A stretch of 64,000 bases of DNA from Thermoanaerobaculia bacterium. GTDB taxonomy: Bacteria; Acidobacteriota; Thermoanaerobaculia; Multivoradales; J023. Under the pieces are notes generated by a model. The model saw only the letters and a program-made list of their open reading frames with translations. It ran no database searches and had not been told where the DNA came from. Positions within the stretch are counted from its first letter, which is position 1. Each line of letters opens with the position of its first letter. The DNA is taken from positions 372,001 through 436,000 of the forward strand of contig JAUIJL010000002.1 of assembly GCA_030431255.1 (NCBI GenBank), read 5' to 3'. The position numbers and the translations under genes are program-made. This document shows, one piece after another, positions 33,697 through 42,701 of this stretch.

Positions 33697-34218
33697 CTAC
33701 TCTTCCCGAAGCTGTTTCTTCTGGGCGTCGGTCAAGACGTCCGGCATGGGACCGCCGAAGTAGCTCCAGGCATTTAGGGCGATGGCTTGGGCCTCGGTCA
33801 GGTCGAGGGCGGCGAGCTTGGGGTAGCGGGTGCGCAAGGAGTGTTTGGGCTCGATGAAATGGGGCTCGCCTGAGAGTCTCTCCACGTCTTGCGGCCCGAT
33901 ATTCGCGGGCGATGCCTCTTCACGATCGATGACCACGGCATAGAGTGAGCGACCTCGCCGTAGGGCGGAAGCCAATTGCTCGACGCTCGTGCGCTGCGGG
34001 TCGAAATCGACCTGCACGATCTCTTTGCCGGACCAATGGCCGATGCGCGAAGCGACGACGCCGTCGACTCGACCGAGGGTCGCTTCACCCGTCCAATAGC
34101 AATACATAGAAAATGTCGCGGTTTGTAGGGTCTTCGACGGCTCAGGCGTTTCGGCCATGGCCATGACCGAGGCTGCGAGACACCAGCAAATCAACAAATA
34201 GGATGAGTATCGCGACAT
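33697..34218 (-). CDS. Secreted MsrA-like protein
   Basis: A 173-residue protein with a signal peptide (MSRYSSYLLICWCLAASVMA). The mature start MYCYWTGEATLGRVDGVVAS followed by GKEIVQVDFDPQRTSVEQLA resembles the N-terminal strand-helix of methionine sulfoxide reductase A (GCFWxxE...GVxxxxxGY...V.V.FDP). Here the catalytic-site region is YCYW with Gly-Glu two positions later. It lacks the longer MsrA C-terminal region, so activity is uncertain; a thioredoxin-like selenoprotein-type relative is an alternative. Confidence 0.5.
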   Translation of the reverse strand: MSRYSSYLLICWCLAASVMAMAETPEPSKTLQTATFSMYCYWTGEATLGRVDGVVASRIGHWSGKEIVQVDFDPQRTSVEQLASALRRGRSLYAVVIDREEASPANIGPQDVERLSGEPHFIEPKHSLRTRYPKLAALDLTEAQAIALNAWSYFGGPMPDVLTDAQKKQLREE

Positions 34219-34503
34219 ATCTTTCGGCCTTTCCTTCGGAGATATTCAATGATGAGCAACCCATCTACTTTACGGTGAACAGAAAGGCATCGGTTTGCTC
34301 GCCTATCCGGTTTGCTCGTCTATTCATGCATGACGTCCCGAGACTGCCGCCGATGGCATGGATAGTTTTTGAGAACGGTTGGCGGGTTTCGATTCACCCT
34401 GCCGTAGCTCCTGGTGAAGCGGCCGATTGCTCGGCTCGCACTCAGAAACCCGGATAGAGAACCGGTCTAGAAGCCGGATCTTCAACCTCCAAGGAGTTAC
34501 ATC

Positions 34504-34767
34504 ATGAAAAAGTCTTTCTCACTGCGCCCCGTCTCGAAAGGCCTCGCGGCTACCGCTCTCGCATTCGGCCTCGCGGCCGGCGCAATGTCGCTGGTTCCTG
34601 CCCCTGAAGCCCAAGCCGCGCCGAGCTATTCCGTCACCACCACCTTCTATTCGGATGCCACCAAGACCACGGCGGTTGGTTTCCGAGAGCTGACGTGTAG
34701 CGGTGGCCAGATTATTTTCGGGTCGACTTCTTCCTTCAAAACCACCATTTACGAGCCCTGCCCCTGA
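34504..34767 (+). CDS. Small secreted DUF6289-like protein
   Basis: An 87-residue protein with AAGGAG 7 bases upstream of the ATG. Signal peptide to about residue 39 (LVPAPEAQAA). The mature peptide of about 48 residues has YSVTTTFYSDATKTTAVGFR, a CSGGQIIFG segment and a terminal EPCP, giving two cysteines that probably pair. The pattern fits the DUF6289 family of small exported proteins with no known role. It has its own terminator downstream. Confidence 0.65.
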   Translation: MKKSFSLRPVSKGLAATALAFGLAAGAMSLVPAPEAQAAPSYSVTTTFYSDATKTTAVGFRELTCSGGQIIFGSTSSFKTTIYEPCP

Positions 34768-34795
34768 AGCCTTCCTCCGATTCTAGGATCGAACC

Positions 34796-34841
34796 GACGC
34801 CGTCCCGAGAGCTGATCAGCTCAGGGGCGGCGTTCTTTTTT
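34796..34841 (+). terminator. Intrinsic terminator
   Basis: ACGCCG, CCC and GAGCTGATCAGCTC nested pairs close with GGGCGGCGT, followed by TTCTTTTTT. Strong stem and T-tract about 30 bases after the DUF6289-like gene. Confidence 0.8.
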
Positions 34842-34868
34842 GGACCGGACGGCTAAGCGCCGAGGCGG

Positions 34869-35321
34869 CTAAGCGCCCTTCGAAATATCCTCGATGATCC
34901 GCAGATGATGCCGATTGTGGATTTCGATGAATTTGAGCGCGTTGTCCCGGGGCATGACGCCGAATTTGAAATGACGCCAGAAGGCGTCGGCAGGCGCCCC
35001 GGCGGCAGCGGCGAGGGCTTCTTTGGCCGGCCCGACTAGGGCCTGCAGCTCTTCGGACGTGGGCTGGCTCTCGGGTTGGGAGCCCTTCGGGGCTTTGCCC
35101 TTGCCCCTGGGAATCCAGCCGAGGGTCATGACCACGAATCGGGGCAGTGAAAAGGACGGCACCTCGGATCCGGGATCCGAGCCGGTGACGGATTTCGCGA
35201 TGGTGGTGGTGGCCACTAGGCAATGGTAGATCTGCTGGCCCACGGTCCAATTCGACACCTTGGGGTTGGATTGATCGAGCCTAGGGATCCAGCTTGCCAA
35301 TTCGTCGACGGTTGAAGACAT
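34869..35321 (-). CDS. DinB-like four-helix protein
   Basis: About 150 residues from ATG 35321 with GAGGAAAG upstream. Helices carry putative metal ligands: NWTVGQQIYHCLVATTTIAK and, near the C-terminus, ALKFIEIHNRHHLRIIEDI. This is the DinB / DUF1569 layout. Such proteins bind divalent metal and some are thiol-dependent transferases; the substrate here is unknown. Confidence 0.7.
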   Translation of the reverse strand: MSSTVDELASWIPRLDQSNPKVSNWTVGQQIYHCLVATTTIAKSVTGSDPGSEVPSFSLPRFVVMTLGWIPRGKGKAPKGSQPESQPTSEELQALVGPAKEALAAAAGAPADAFWRHFKFGVMPRDNALKFIEIHNRHHLRIIEDISKGA

Positions 35322-35611
35322 GCTTTCCTCAAATCTGTCCTGGGAGAGGTTTTGGAATGAACGAGATAGAAAACGAGATAAGGGGCTCTCGTGTCCTCGG
35401 TCTGTGTCACGGGCTCGGACCCTCCGGGGACCCAGGTAGGCCCAGGCTTTGGAATCCGCTATGCGATGATACTTGAGACCGCTCCACGCCGCCCCCCTAA
35501 ACTGAGGCAACTTACACTCGGTGAGGCGCCCTTCGCCCCCCATGTGAGACGTCGGCTTTCTCTGGCCTATAATGCAGTCATGCACAACTTTCACCGACTC
35601 TGGGGGGCGGA

Positions 35612-37918
35612 ATGAGCACATTCTTCAAAACGACTTTTATGGGTTTCTTCTTGCTGGCTTCCCTGCTTCAGGCCGCGGGTTTGCCGGCCGATCGAGGCGT
35701 AGCGAGCTGTGGATTCACAGCGGGCTTCGGTGCTCCGACCCCCGACGGCTACGTTTGGGACTCCACCGTCGCCGACCTCGGCGACGGCCCGGCCCTTTAT
35801 GTAGCGGGAAGCTTTAAGACCATTGACGGCATCCAGGTGAACGGCGTGGCCAAGTGGGACGGAGCTGCTTGGAGCCCTTTAGGCAGCGGCATTCTCGGGG
35901 GATCTAGATGGAACATCGCCTCCTACAACGACGGCTCGGGGACCGCCATCTACCTCTTCGGAGACTTCAGCTCCGTGGGTGGAGTCGAGGTGCCCGGGGG
36001 GGTTGCCAAGTGGGACGGCTCAACGTGGCAAGACACCGGGATACCTGCTCCAGAGGGCAAGTGGGACGGCTACTCTTACAACGACGGCAGCGGAGAGAAG
36101 CTCTTTGTTTCCGGATTCACCAACTTCGAAGAAACCGACGAGGTCGTGGCCACCTGGGACGGCAGCCAGTTGCGAGCCACGGGGTTCTTTGGTCTGTTCG
36201 GCAATGACCCTCCGAGGGCCTTCGCCGCCTACGACGACGGCAACGGCACGGCCCTTTACGCCGCCGGGGACTTTGAGTCCGACACCCTGGGGACCTTCAA
36301 GTTGGCCAAATGGGACGGCAGCACATGGACGCCGATCTCGACCGACTTGCAGGGGGAGCCGAAAAGCCTGACCGTCTTCGACGACGGCAATGGGCCGGCT
36401 CTATTCATTGGTGGAGAGCAGCTTTGGTCGACGGGGTCCCCACCGGGAACCCGCTACCCGCTGGCGCGCTGGGACGGCACCCTCAGCATGGTCGGAGGCC
36501 CGTTCACCGGCAGACGCTCGGCCGAGCTCAAGGTGTTCGACGCGGGAGCAGGCCCCGAGCTTTACGTGATGGGCGACTTTACCCAGATCGGTGGAGTGTC
36601 CGCCAAGGGCATCGCCAAGTGGAACGGCAAGACCTGGAGCGCCCTGCAAACAGGCATCGATACCGATGAGTATTCCGACATTGCGACGATGACCGTCTTC
36701 GACGACGGTAACGGACCGGATCTCTACGTCGGCAGCTTCTTTCGGTGGACCGGCAGCGCCGGCGCCTCCTATCTCGCCCGTTGGAACGGCACCGCCTGGT
36801 CGAGGGTCAGCTCGGCTCAACCGGGCAACGGCGTCAATCAAACCGTGAGGGCCTTTGTGACTTGGGACGACGGCCAGGGGGAGGCTCTCTACGTGGGTGG
36901 CGACTTCGTTAACCCCGCCAATACCGGCTCACGGTACATAGCTCGATGGGACGGCAGCGCTTGGCATCCCCTGGGGGTGGGCCCAAGCGGTCGGGTCGAT
37001 GCATTGGCCGTTTTCGACGACGGTAGCGGCGCGGCTCTCTACGCGGCCGGGCTCTTTCAACGGGCGGACGGCATCGAGACACAGAACATCGCCCGTTGGA
37101 CCGGCACCGCCTGGCAGGCGCTTCCAGGCGGCGGTCTGAACGGTCACGTCAAGGCCCTCGCTACCCACAACGACGGCAGCGGTAACGCCCTCTATGCATC
37201 CGGCGATTTCACCGAGGCGGGAGGAACCCCAGCTGTCCGGATGGCAAAGTGGGACGGCTCCACGTGGTCGTCCGCAGGCACTTTCTCCTTGGAGGCGAAT
37301 GTCTTGTTGGAATGGGACGACGGCGACGGCAACGCCCTCTACTTTGCCAACCAGTTTTGGGTCGGGCGCTACAAGAATGGTGTGTGGTCAACCCTCGGGG
37401 AGAATTTCTTTCCGGGACCCGTCCTGTCGTTGGCGGTCTACAGCGGCAGCCTGTATGCCGGCGGCGATTTCGCAATCCCTGGGCCCGGCTACAAGATGGC
37501 CAAATGGGACGGCATCGCTTGGGTTGCCGTCGGCGAGTTGAGCAGGGAGGTCTATGACCTCAAGACCTTCGACGACGGCACGGGGGAAAAGCTCTACGCT
37601 GCGGGTGTGTTCCACTCCATCGATGGCCAGGCGATCGCAGGCGTGGCGAGCTGGGACGGCTCGCAGTGGCGAGACGTCGGCCCCGGCGGTTTGCAGGGAG
37701 GGGCGTTCCCCTGTTGTGCCGAGCGCTTCACCGGCGGCCGGGCTCTCGGGGTCTTCGACACCCCGTCCGGCTCCAGCCTATTCGTCGGCGGCATGTTCAG
37801 CTTCGCCGGGGGCCTCGTATCGTCCAACATCGGCGAGTACGCCTGCACTTACACGAACCTCTTCGGAGACGGTTTCGAGTCCGGCTCCCTCGACGCTTGG
37901 TCTTCCATCGTTCCCTAA
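35612..37918 (+). CDS. Secreted repeat protein (WDG-type propeller) with GFESG tail
   Basis: A 768-residue exported protein with a signal peptide (MSTFFKTTFMGFFLLASLLQ). It contains 13 recognisable repeats of about 50-60 residues, each with an AKWDGSxWxxLG strand followed by FDDGSGxALYVGGxF. This suggests one or two beta-propellers on the cell surface or secreted. The last residues read LFGDGFESGSLDAWSS, a C-terminal tag also found on the unrelated amidohydrolase at 40508. Function unknown; the fold is likely. Confidence 0.75.
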   Translation: MSTFFKTTFMGFFLLASLLQAAGLPADRGVASCGFTAGFGAPTPDGYVWDSTVADLGDGPALYVAGSFKTIDGIQVNGVAKWDGAAWSPLGSGILGGSRWNIASYNDGSGTAIYLFGDFSSVGGVEVPGGVAKWDGSTWQDTGIPAPEGKWDGYSYNDGSGEKLFVSGFTNFEETDEVVATWDGSQLRATGFFGLFGNDPPRAFAAYDDGNGTALYAAGDFESDTLGTFKLAKWDGSTWTPISTDLQGEPKSLTVFDDGNGPALFIGGEQLWSTGSPPGTRYPLARWDGTLSMVGGPFTGRRSAELKVFDAGAGPELYVMGDFTQIGGVSAKGIAKWNGKTWSALQTGIDTDEYSDIATMTVFDDGNGPDLYVGSFFRWTGSAGASYLARWNGTAWSRVSSAQPGNGVNQTVRAFVTWDDGQGEALYVGGDFVNPANTGSRYIARWDGSAWHPLGVGPSGRVDALAVFDDGSGAALYAAGLFQRADGIETQNIARWTGTAWQALPGGGLNGHVKALATHNDGSGNALYASGDFTEAGGTPAVRMAKWDGSTWSSAGTFSLEANVLLEWDDGDGNALYFANQFWVGRYKNGVWSTLGENFFPGPVLSLAVYSGSLYAGGDFAIPGPGYKMAKWDGIAWVAVGELSREVYDLKTFDDGTGEKLYAAGVFHSIDGQAIAGVASWDGSQWRDVGPGGLQGGAFPCCAERFTGGRALGVFDTPSGSSLFVGGMFSFAGGLVSSNIGEYACTYTNLFGDGFESGSLDAWSSIVP

Positions 37919-37925
37919 GCTGAGG

Positions 37926-37952
37926 GCGGGCGATCCGAGTAGGATCGCCCGC
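37926..37952 (+). terminator. Hairpin downstream of the repeat protein
   Basis: GCGGGCGATCC, loop GAGTA, GGATCGCCCGC: a perfect 11-bp stem 7 bases after the stop codon. There is no T-tract, so it may terminate poorly or stabilise the mRNA 3' end. Confidence 0.55.
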
Positions 37953-37989
37953 GAGCCCTGCTCACCGACAGGCCTGATACCATCTATTC

Positions 37990-38424
37990 ATGCGCGATTT
38001 CCTGAGAATTTTGGTGGTGGCGTTGTTGGGCTACGGCCTCTACACCTACTTCGTCCAACATGAGCTGGACATTCCCGAGGATCTGGAAGGCACCGACTCC
38101 CCAACCCGCTGCGTGCAACGTTTGGATCAAGCGGGAGATCGAGTGGCACGGGCGGTGCGTCACTTCTCCAACTCGCCGGTGGACCTCGAGGATTGGGGCA
38201 CCACCTACGACCAGCTGGATCAACGTTTGTCGATCGCCTCCGCCGCGTGCAACTGCTCGGCAGATGCCTGCTTCCGCGGACGGGAAGCGCTGAACGAGCT
38301 GCGCGGGTTGATCGTGGCCATGAACGACGAGCACACCACGATGAAGAAGCCTCTCTTCAACGCCCAACAACGGCTCGAAGACTTCCGCCGCGTCTGGGAG
38401 GAAGCCAAAGCCCTCAACCGTTGA
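37990..38424 (+). CDS. Membrane-anchored helical protein
   Basis: A 144-residue protein with an N-terminal membrane helix (LRILVVALLGYGLYTYFV) and a soluble helical domain. The domain contains three close cysteines (ACNCSADACF), probably a disulfide pair. Converges with the sensor kinase 8 bases away. Not recognised. Confidence 0.55.
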   Translation: MRDFLRILVVALLGYGLYTYFVQHELDIPEDLEGTDSPTRCVQRLDQAGDRVARAVRHFSNSPVDLEDWGTTYDQLDQRLSIASAACNCSADACFRGREALNELRGLIVAMNDEHTTMKKPLFNAQQRLEDFRRVWEEAKALNR

Positions 38425-38431
38425 GAGTCGG

Positions 38432-39817
38432 CTAGCCGGCCCCGGAGCACGGCAAGGTCAACACGAAGCGAGCCCCTTCCGATCCCGCGAGTCGCTCATG
38501 ACGGATCGAGCCGGCGTGGGCCTCGGCCACCCGATGCACAATCGAGAGGCCCAACCCCGAGCCGGAGACGGTCTCATCCGATCCCCTGACGAAACGCTCG
38601 AAGAGCCGGGGCACCAAATGGTCCGGAATCGATCGGCCCGAGCTCTCTACCGACAGCTCGCACATATCGTCCCGTCGAGCCGAACGCACGCGAACACGCC
38701 CCGCTTCCGGCACATATCGGACCGCGTTGTCGAGCAGATTGCGCACCGCCGACCGCAAAGCCGACTCGGAGCCGTTCACCGTGCGAGCGGCCGCCGAAAC
38801 CGACATCTCGAAGTCGATGCGCTTTTCGTCGATCCGCGGGCCGAGCTCAGCGACTTCTTCCTCTAGGATCCTCTGTAAATTCACCTCACCCCCCGGCTCC
38901 GAAAGCTTGTCTGCCCGCGCAAGCCACACCAATTGCTCTACCAAGCGAGCCGCCCGATCGACCCGTTCCTCCACCCGTCGCCAGGCCTCCGGCTCCCCGG
39001 AGCCCTTGGCCGCCAATTGGGCCTCGGATCGAATCGCGGCCAGAGGGGTCAGCAGCTCGTGGGCTGCGTTGGCGGTAAAGGATTTCTCGCGCTCCAACAT
39101 CTCGGCCAGACGGTCGGTGAAGTGGTTGATCGCATCCACCAACGGCTGGGCCTCCTCCACCGGCGGCTCCGGAGCCAGGGGGCTGAGCTCGTGGGGCGCT
39201 CGAGATCTCACCAAATCCGCCAGCCGGCTGAGGGGGCTCAGGCCTCGGGTCACGCCCAGGAAAAGCAGCCAGGCCACCAAAGGAATCACTCCCAAGAGCG
39301 GCAGGAGGCCTTCGATCAGCAATCGATCGGAGAGCCAGAAAAGCACGCTGACGTCTTGGGCGACCACCACATGAAGGCCAGACCGACGCAAGCTATAGGC
39401 CCGCCACTCCGTGCCGTCTTCGGATCGCAGATCTAACCATCCCGTCTTCGTCGGCGGCTCGGCACAGCAGGTCCGATCCGTGGCGAAGCTGGGCTTTCCG
39501 TCGACCCAAATCTGGAGGGATTGGCCGAAGCTCTCGTAGTGATAGTCCGCAAGGGGGTCACCCGCCGAAGGCTCGCCGACGAGGGACTCCGGTTCCGCGG
39601 ACCGAATGGCAGGATCGCCGCCCATTTCCACCAACGAAGCCAAGGTAAACGCTTCAACTCGCAAGCGGCTGTCCACCACCTCGAAAAGCCATCGCTGGCT
39701 GACCCGGAACACGAAAACCGCCGACACCAAACCCACCGACAACAGACAGCCCACCGTGGCCCACACCACTCGCCGCCGCAAGGAAACCGCCGGGATCTGA
39801 TGCTGCTGAGCGCTCAT
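38432..39817 (-). CDS. Two-component sensor histidine kinase
   Basis: A 461-residue membrane kinase: helix near 15-35, a periplasmic sensor domain, a second helix near 170-190 (LIEGLLPLLGVIPLVAWLLF), HAMP, then dimerisation helices with phospho-acceptor His in NAAHELLTPLAAI. The ATPase domain has the N box NLLDNAVRYV and G2 box GSGLGLSIV. The G1 box DxGxG is degenerate (VESSGRSIP), so ATP binding may be altered. It overlaps its response regulator by ATGA. Confidence 0.9.
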   Translation of the reverse strand: MSAQQHQIPAVSLRRRVVWATVGCLLSVGLVSAVFVFRVSQRWLFEVVDSRLRVEAFTLASLVEMGGDPAIRSAEPESLVGEPSAGDPLADYHYESFGQSLQIWVDGKPSFATDRTCCAEPPTKTGWLDLRSEDGTEWRAYSLRRSGLHVVVAQDVSVLFWLSDRLLIEGLLPLLGVIPLVAWLLFLGVTRGLSPLSRLADLVRSRAPHELSPLAPEPPVEEAQPLVDAINHFTDRLAEMLEREKSFTANAAHELLTPLAAIRSEAQLAAKGSGEPEAWRRVEERVDRAARLVEQLVWLARADKLSEPGGEVNLQRILEEEVAELGPRIDEKRIDFEMSVSAAARTVNGSESALRSAVRNLLDNAVRYVPEAGRVRVRSARRDDMCELSVESSGRSIPDHLVPRLFERFVRGSDETVSGSGLGLSIVHRVAEAHAGSIRHERLAGSEGARFVLTLPCSGAG

Positions 39818-40470
39818 AGCTCCAACCGATAGCCGACACCGCGCAAGGTGCGGATGACCTGCCGACCCAACCGCTTCCGCAAGCGGGAGACGATCGCCTC
39901 CACGGCGTTGTCCGTGACGTCTTGGCCGAATCCGTAGACGCTGTCGGCCAAACGGCTCTTGGTCACGTAGGTGCCCGCGTGATCCATCAATTTCTCCAGC
40001 AGGGAGACCTCGAGGGACGAAAGCTCGATCGCCTCTCCCCGCAAACGCACCGCCCGCGATGCCCGATCCAGCTCGAGCTCGCCCACGGTCAGCACCGACG
40101 TCGGCTCCACCGTGCGCCGACGGGCCAGGGCCCGCAACCGAGCCAGGACCTCATCCAGATCGAAAGGTTTGGCCAGGTAGTCGTCGGCTCCGGCGTCGAG
40201 CCCTTCGACCCGCTGACCGACCTCTCCGAGGGCGGTCAGCATCAACACCGGGATCCGGAACCCCGCCGCCCGCAACCGGCGCAACCAACGCTCGCCGGAG
40301 ATCCCGGGCAACCGCCGGTCGAGGACCATGAGATCCACCTCGGTGGACTCCAAAGCCACCTGGCCCTGCTCGGCGCTGGTCAGCCAATCGACCACATATC
40401 CCTCCCCCTCCAAGGCACGGCACAAGGTATCGCCCAGGTGGGGATCATCTTCGATCAAAAGTGCTCGCAT
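39814..40470 (-). CDS. OmpR-family response regulator
   Basis: A 218-residue regulator. The receiver has acidic IEDD, the phospho-acceptor in VLDRRLPG, the MLTALGE switch and the AKPFDLDE lysine. The C-terminal winged helix (VTDNAVEAIVSRLRKRLGRQ, then IRTLRGVGYRLEL) binds DNA. First gene of the two-gene operon with the sensor kinase; QseB/PmrA-like in sequence. Confidence 0.92.
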   Translation of the reverse strand: MRALLIEDDPHLGDTLCRALEGEGYVVDWLTSAEQGQVALESTEVDLMVLDRRLPGISGERWLRRLRAAGFRIPVLMLTALGEVGQRVEGLDAGADDYLAKPFDLDEVLARLRALARRRTVEPTSVLTVGELELDRASRAVRLRGEAIELSSLEVSLLEKLMDHAGTYVTKSRLADSVYGFGQDVTDNAVEAIVSRLRKRLGRQVIRTLRGVGYRLEL

Positions 40471-40507
40471 CGGTCGATTTTACTGTCGATTTCACTTGTG
40501 GGCAGTC

Positions 40508-42304
40508 TCACCAGGCGGTGAGGTCGCCACTTTCGAAGCCGTCGTGGAAAATCGAGGCGGTCTGCCCGGGAAAGGGATCCGGGCCGAAAACGGTCTCGCC
40601 GTCCAAGAGCGTGATGTCGACCTGAACTTGATCCAATTGCTGGACGGGGATTTGAAAAGGATTGCGATCGAGAATCACGAGATCGGCCCGCTTGCCCACC
40701 TCGATGGAGCCGACCCGATCCTCCTGACGCATCAAAAACGCGGCGTTGATCGTGTAGGCGCGCAGGGCGTCGTCGAGGGACGGCAGGCTTTGATCCCCGC
40801 GGGTGAGCGCTCGCTTCATACCGGCGAAGGGCGACAGCTCACCGACGTCGTAATCACTGCTCAAGACGATGGTCGCCCCGGTTTCGAAGAGAGATCGCAA
40901 ACGCCAGGATCGCTCTTCAATACGGCTCGCGCCGAGCAAGAGCTCCAGATCGAACGCGTGGCCGGGCTCGACCGCGTCGAAGGACATCTGAAAGTCCGCC
41001 AACACGCCGAGGCCGGCAAATCGCGGGAGGTCCTGGGGTTGGATGAGCTCGAGGTGGGTGAGCCGATGCCGCGCGCCGGGCCGCTGCTCGCTCTCGATGG
41101 CGTTCAGGGATTCGTGCACTCCGCGATCGCCGATGGCGTGAATGTGGAAGTCGAAGCCCACGGCCCCGAGCTCGTCGAGGTACCGGGAGAGTCGGCTCTG
41201 GTCGAAATAGCTCAGCCCGGTGGGACCGACCAACGGACAGCAGGAATACGGCTCGAGCAGGGCGGCGGTCCGATGGTTGATCTCGCCGTCGGAGTAGATC
41301 TTGATCTGGGACGCGCGCAGGAGGGATCCCGGATCGTTGGAATATAGAGCCGCCAGGGCGGCGATTTGCTCGGTGTCGTCGAGGTAGGGATAGGCCCACA
41401 ACGACAACACCACCCGGGCGGTGAGATCTCCCCGGGCTTCCGCCCGCTGATAGCTCTCCACGTAACCCCGACGCCAATGGGCCCGGGCGTCCACCACCGA
41501 GGTGATGCCGCGGCGTGCGATCTGCCGTAGGCCGAATTCCAGGGCCTCGTCATTCAAAGCCTCCAGCTCAGGGGTGGGTGCCAGGGCCATGTCCAAGAGA
41601 ATCTCGCCGGCGCCGTCGAGCAGCACGCCGTTGGGTTGTCCCGAAGCATCTTTCATGATCCAGCCACCGGGCGGGTGGGGGGTCGAGGCATCGATGCCCG
41701 CCGCCGCCAAAGCCATGCTGTTGGCCCACACGGAATGGGACGTCTCTTCCAGGATCACCACGGGTTGATCGCTGATGGCCTGATCGAGGATCTCCACCGG
41801 CGGCCGTCCCCCGGCTTCGATGTGGTCCACGAGGTCGTGGATCGAATGGCCGACCCCCAGGACCCAATCCGTGCCGACCTGTTGCGGAGCGCAGAACCGC
41901 AGCTCGGGAATCCACAGCTCGGGATCCACACCGGAGCTCAACCAACATGTGCCTTGGGCCTGGTGAAACGCCTCCAACAGATGGATGTGGCTGTCGTGCA
42001 GGCCGGGTATCACCGTGCGTCCCTGTAGATCGAAGCGCTGGGTATGGGGACCGATCCACGCCTGCGCCGCGGCGTCGGTACCGACGAAAACGATCTCACC
42101 CGCCGAGAACGCCACCGCCTCGGCCCACGGCTGGCCCGCATCGACGGTGTAGATCCGACCGTTTTCAAGAATTCTATCCGCGGGTTGGGCCGAGGAAGAT
42201 TCCGCGCACGCACCTTGAATGAATAGGCAGGCGGCCATCAGCGGAATCCAGTACCCGAGGCTCAGACCGGCCGCAGCATCTCTCCGTGAGTTTTTCGCGC
42301 TCAT
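40508..42304 (-). CDS. Exported YtcJ-like amidohydrolase with GFESG tail
   Basis: The start MSAKNSRRDAAAG at 42304 has GGAG 8 bases upstream and gives 598 residues. The signal sequence ends in a possible lipobox (IQGAC). Amidohydrolase-3 metal site: GLHDSHIHL early in the chain, a middle histidine in DFHIHAIGDRG, and HLELIQ, with an aspartate in SSDYDVGELSPF. The family hydrolyses amide or formamide bonds of metabolites; the substrate is unknown. The chain ends IFHDGFESGDLTAW, absent from ordinary family members. Confidence 0.8.
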   Translation of the reverse strand: MSAKNSRRDAAAGLSLGYWIPLMAACLFIQGACAESSSAQPADRILENGRIYTVDAGQPWAEAVAFSAGEIVFVGTDAAAQAWIGPHTQRFDLQGRTVIPGLHDSHIHLLEAFHQAQGTCWLSSGVDPELWIPELRFCAPQQVGTDWVLGVGHSIHDLVDHIEAGGRPPVEILDQAISDQPVVILEETSHSVWANSMALAAAGIDASTPHPPGGWIMKDASGQPNGVLLDGAGEILLDMALAPTPELEALNDEALEFGLRQIARRGITSVVDARAHWRRGYVESYQRAEARGDLTARVVLSLWAYPYLDDTEQIAALAALYSNDPGSLLRASQIKIYSDGEINHRTAALLEPYSCCPLVGPTGLSYFDQSRLSRYLDELGAVGFDFHIHAIGDRGVHESLNAIESEQRPGARHRLTHLELIQPQDLPRFAGLGVLADFQMSFDAVEPGHAFDLELLLGASRIEERSWRLRSLFETGATIVLSSDYDVGELSPFAGMKRALTRGDQSLPSLDDALRAYTINAAFLMRQEDRVGSIEVGKRADLVILDRNPFQIPVQQLDQVQVDITLLDGETVFGPDPFPGQTASIFHDGFESGDLTAW

Positions 42305-42414
42305 GATGTCGTCTCCGTTCGACCGATTCTGAATCGAACCGTGCCGTGGAAGACAACCTAGCCGTCGAACCTGACAGCCACCTGACAAGGGAGCCTTTCG
42401 GGGCCAGAAGGTGG

Positions 42415-42700
42415 TGCAGAAGGTGGTGCCGGGCATTTCTCAGAGAGGATTCGTCGGGGGTGCAGGATTCGTCGGGGGTGCCGGGCATTTCTCAGACGAT
42501 CAAATGTGGGGGTGCCAAATGCGGGGTGCCAGGCACTTCGCAGAGGGCATTCGACTCGGTGCCAGGCACTTCGCAGAGGGCATTCGACTCGGTGCCAGGC
42601 ACTTCGCAGAGGGCATTCGACTCGGTGCCGGGCACTTCGCAGAGAAGTGCCCGGCACCACGATCTACGGCACCACGATCTACGCTGCACCACGATCTCCG
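42415..42700. repeat. Tandem repeat array with terminal hairpin
   Basis: Three identical 33-bp units begin at 42525, 42558 and 42591 (first 20 bases GGTGCCAGGCACTTCGCAGA). A fourth diverged unit at 42624 forms a perfect 15-bp hairpin (42624-42638 with 42644-42658, loop GCAGA). Degenerate GGTGCCGGGCATTTCTCAGA copies lie at about 42427 and 42477, and about three GCACCACGATCTACG copies follow to 42700. The GTGCCAGGCAC palindrome is a widespread REP-like motif. It fills most of the 397-base gap between the amidohydrolase and the S9 peptidase. Confidence 0.85.
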
Positions 42701-42701
42701 C

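Noticed and set aside
42358-42660. 100-residue minus-strand ORF with repeats CPLRSAWHRVE
   Set aside because: It is the translation of the 33-bp tandem repeat array, with no ribosome-binding site or protein-like composition.
42415-42700. CRISPR array
   Set aside because: Units are contiguous 33-bp tandem copies with no unique spacers and no cas genes nearby.
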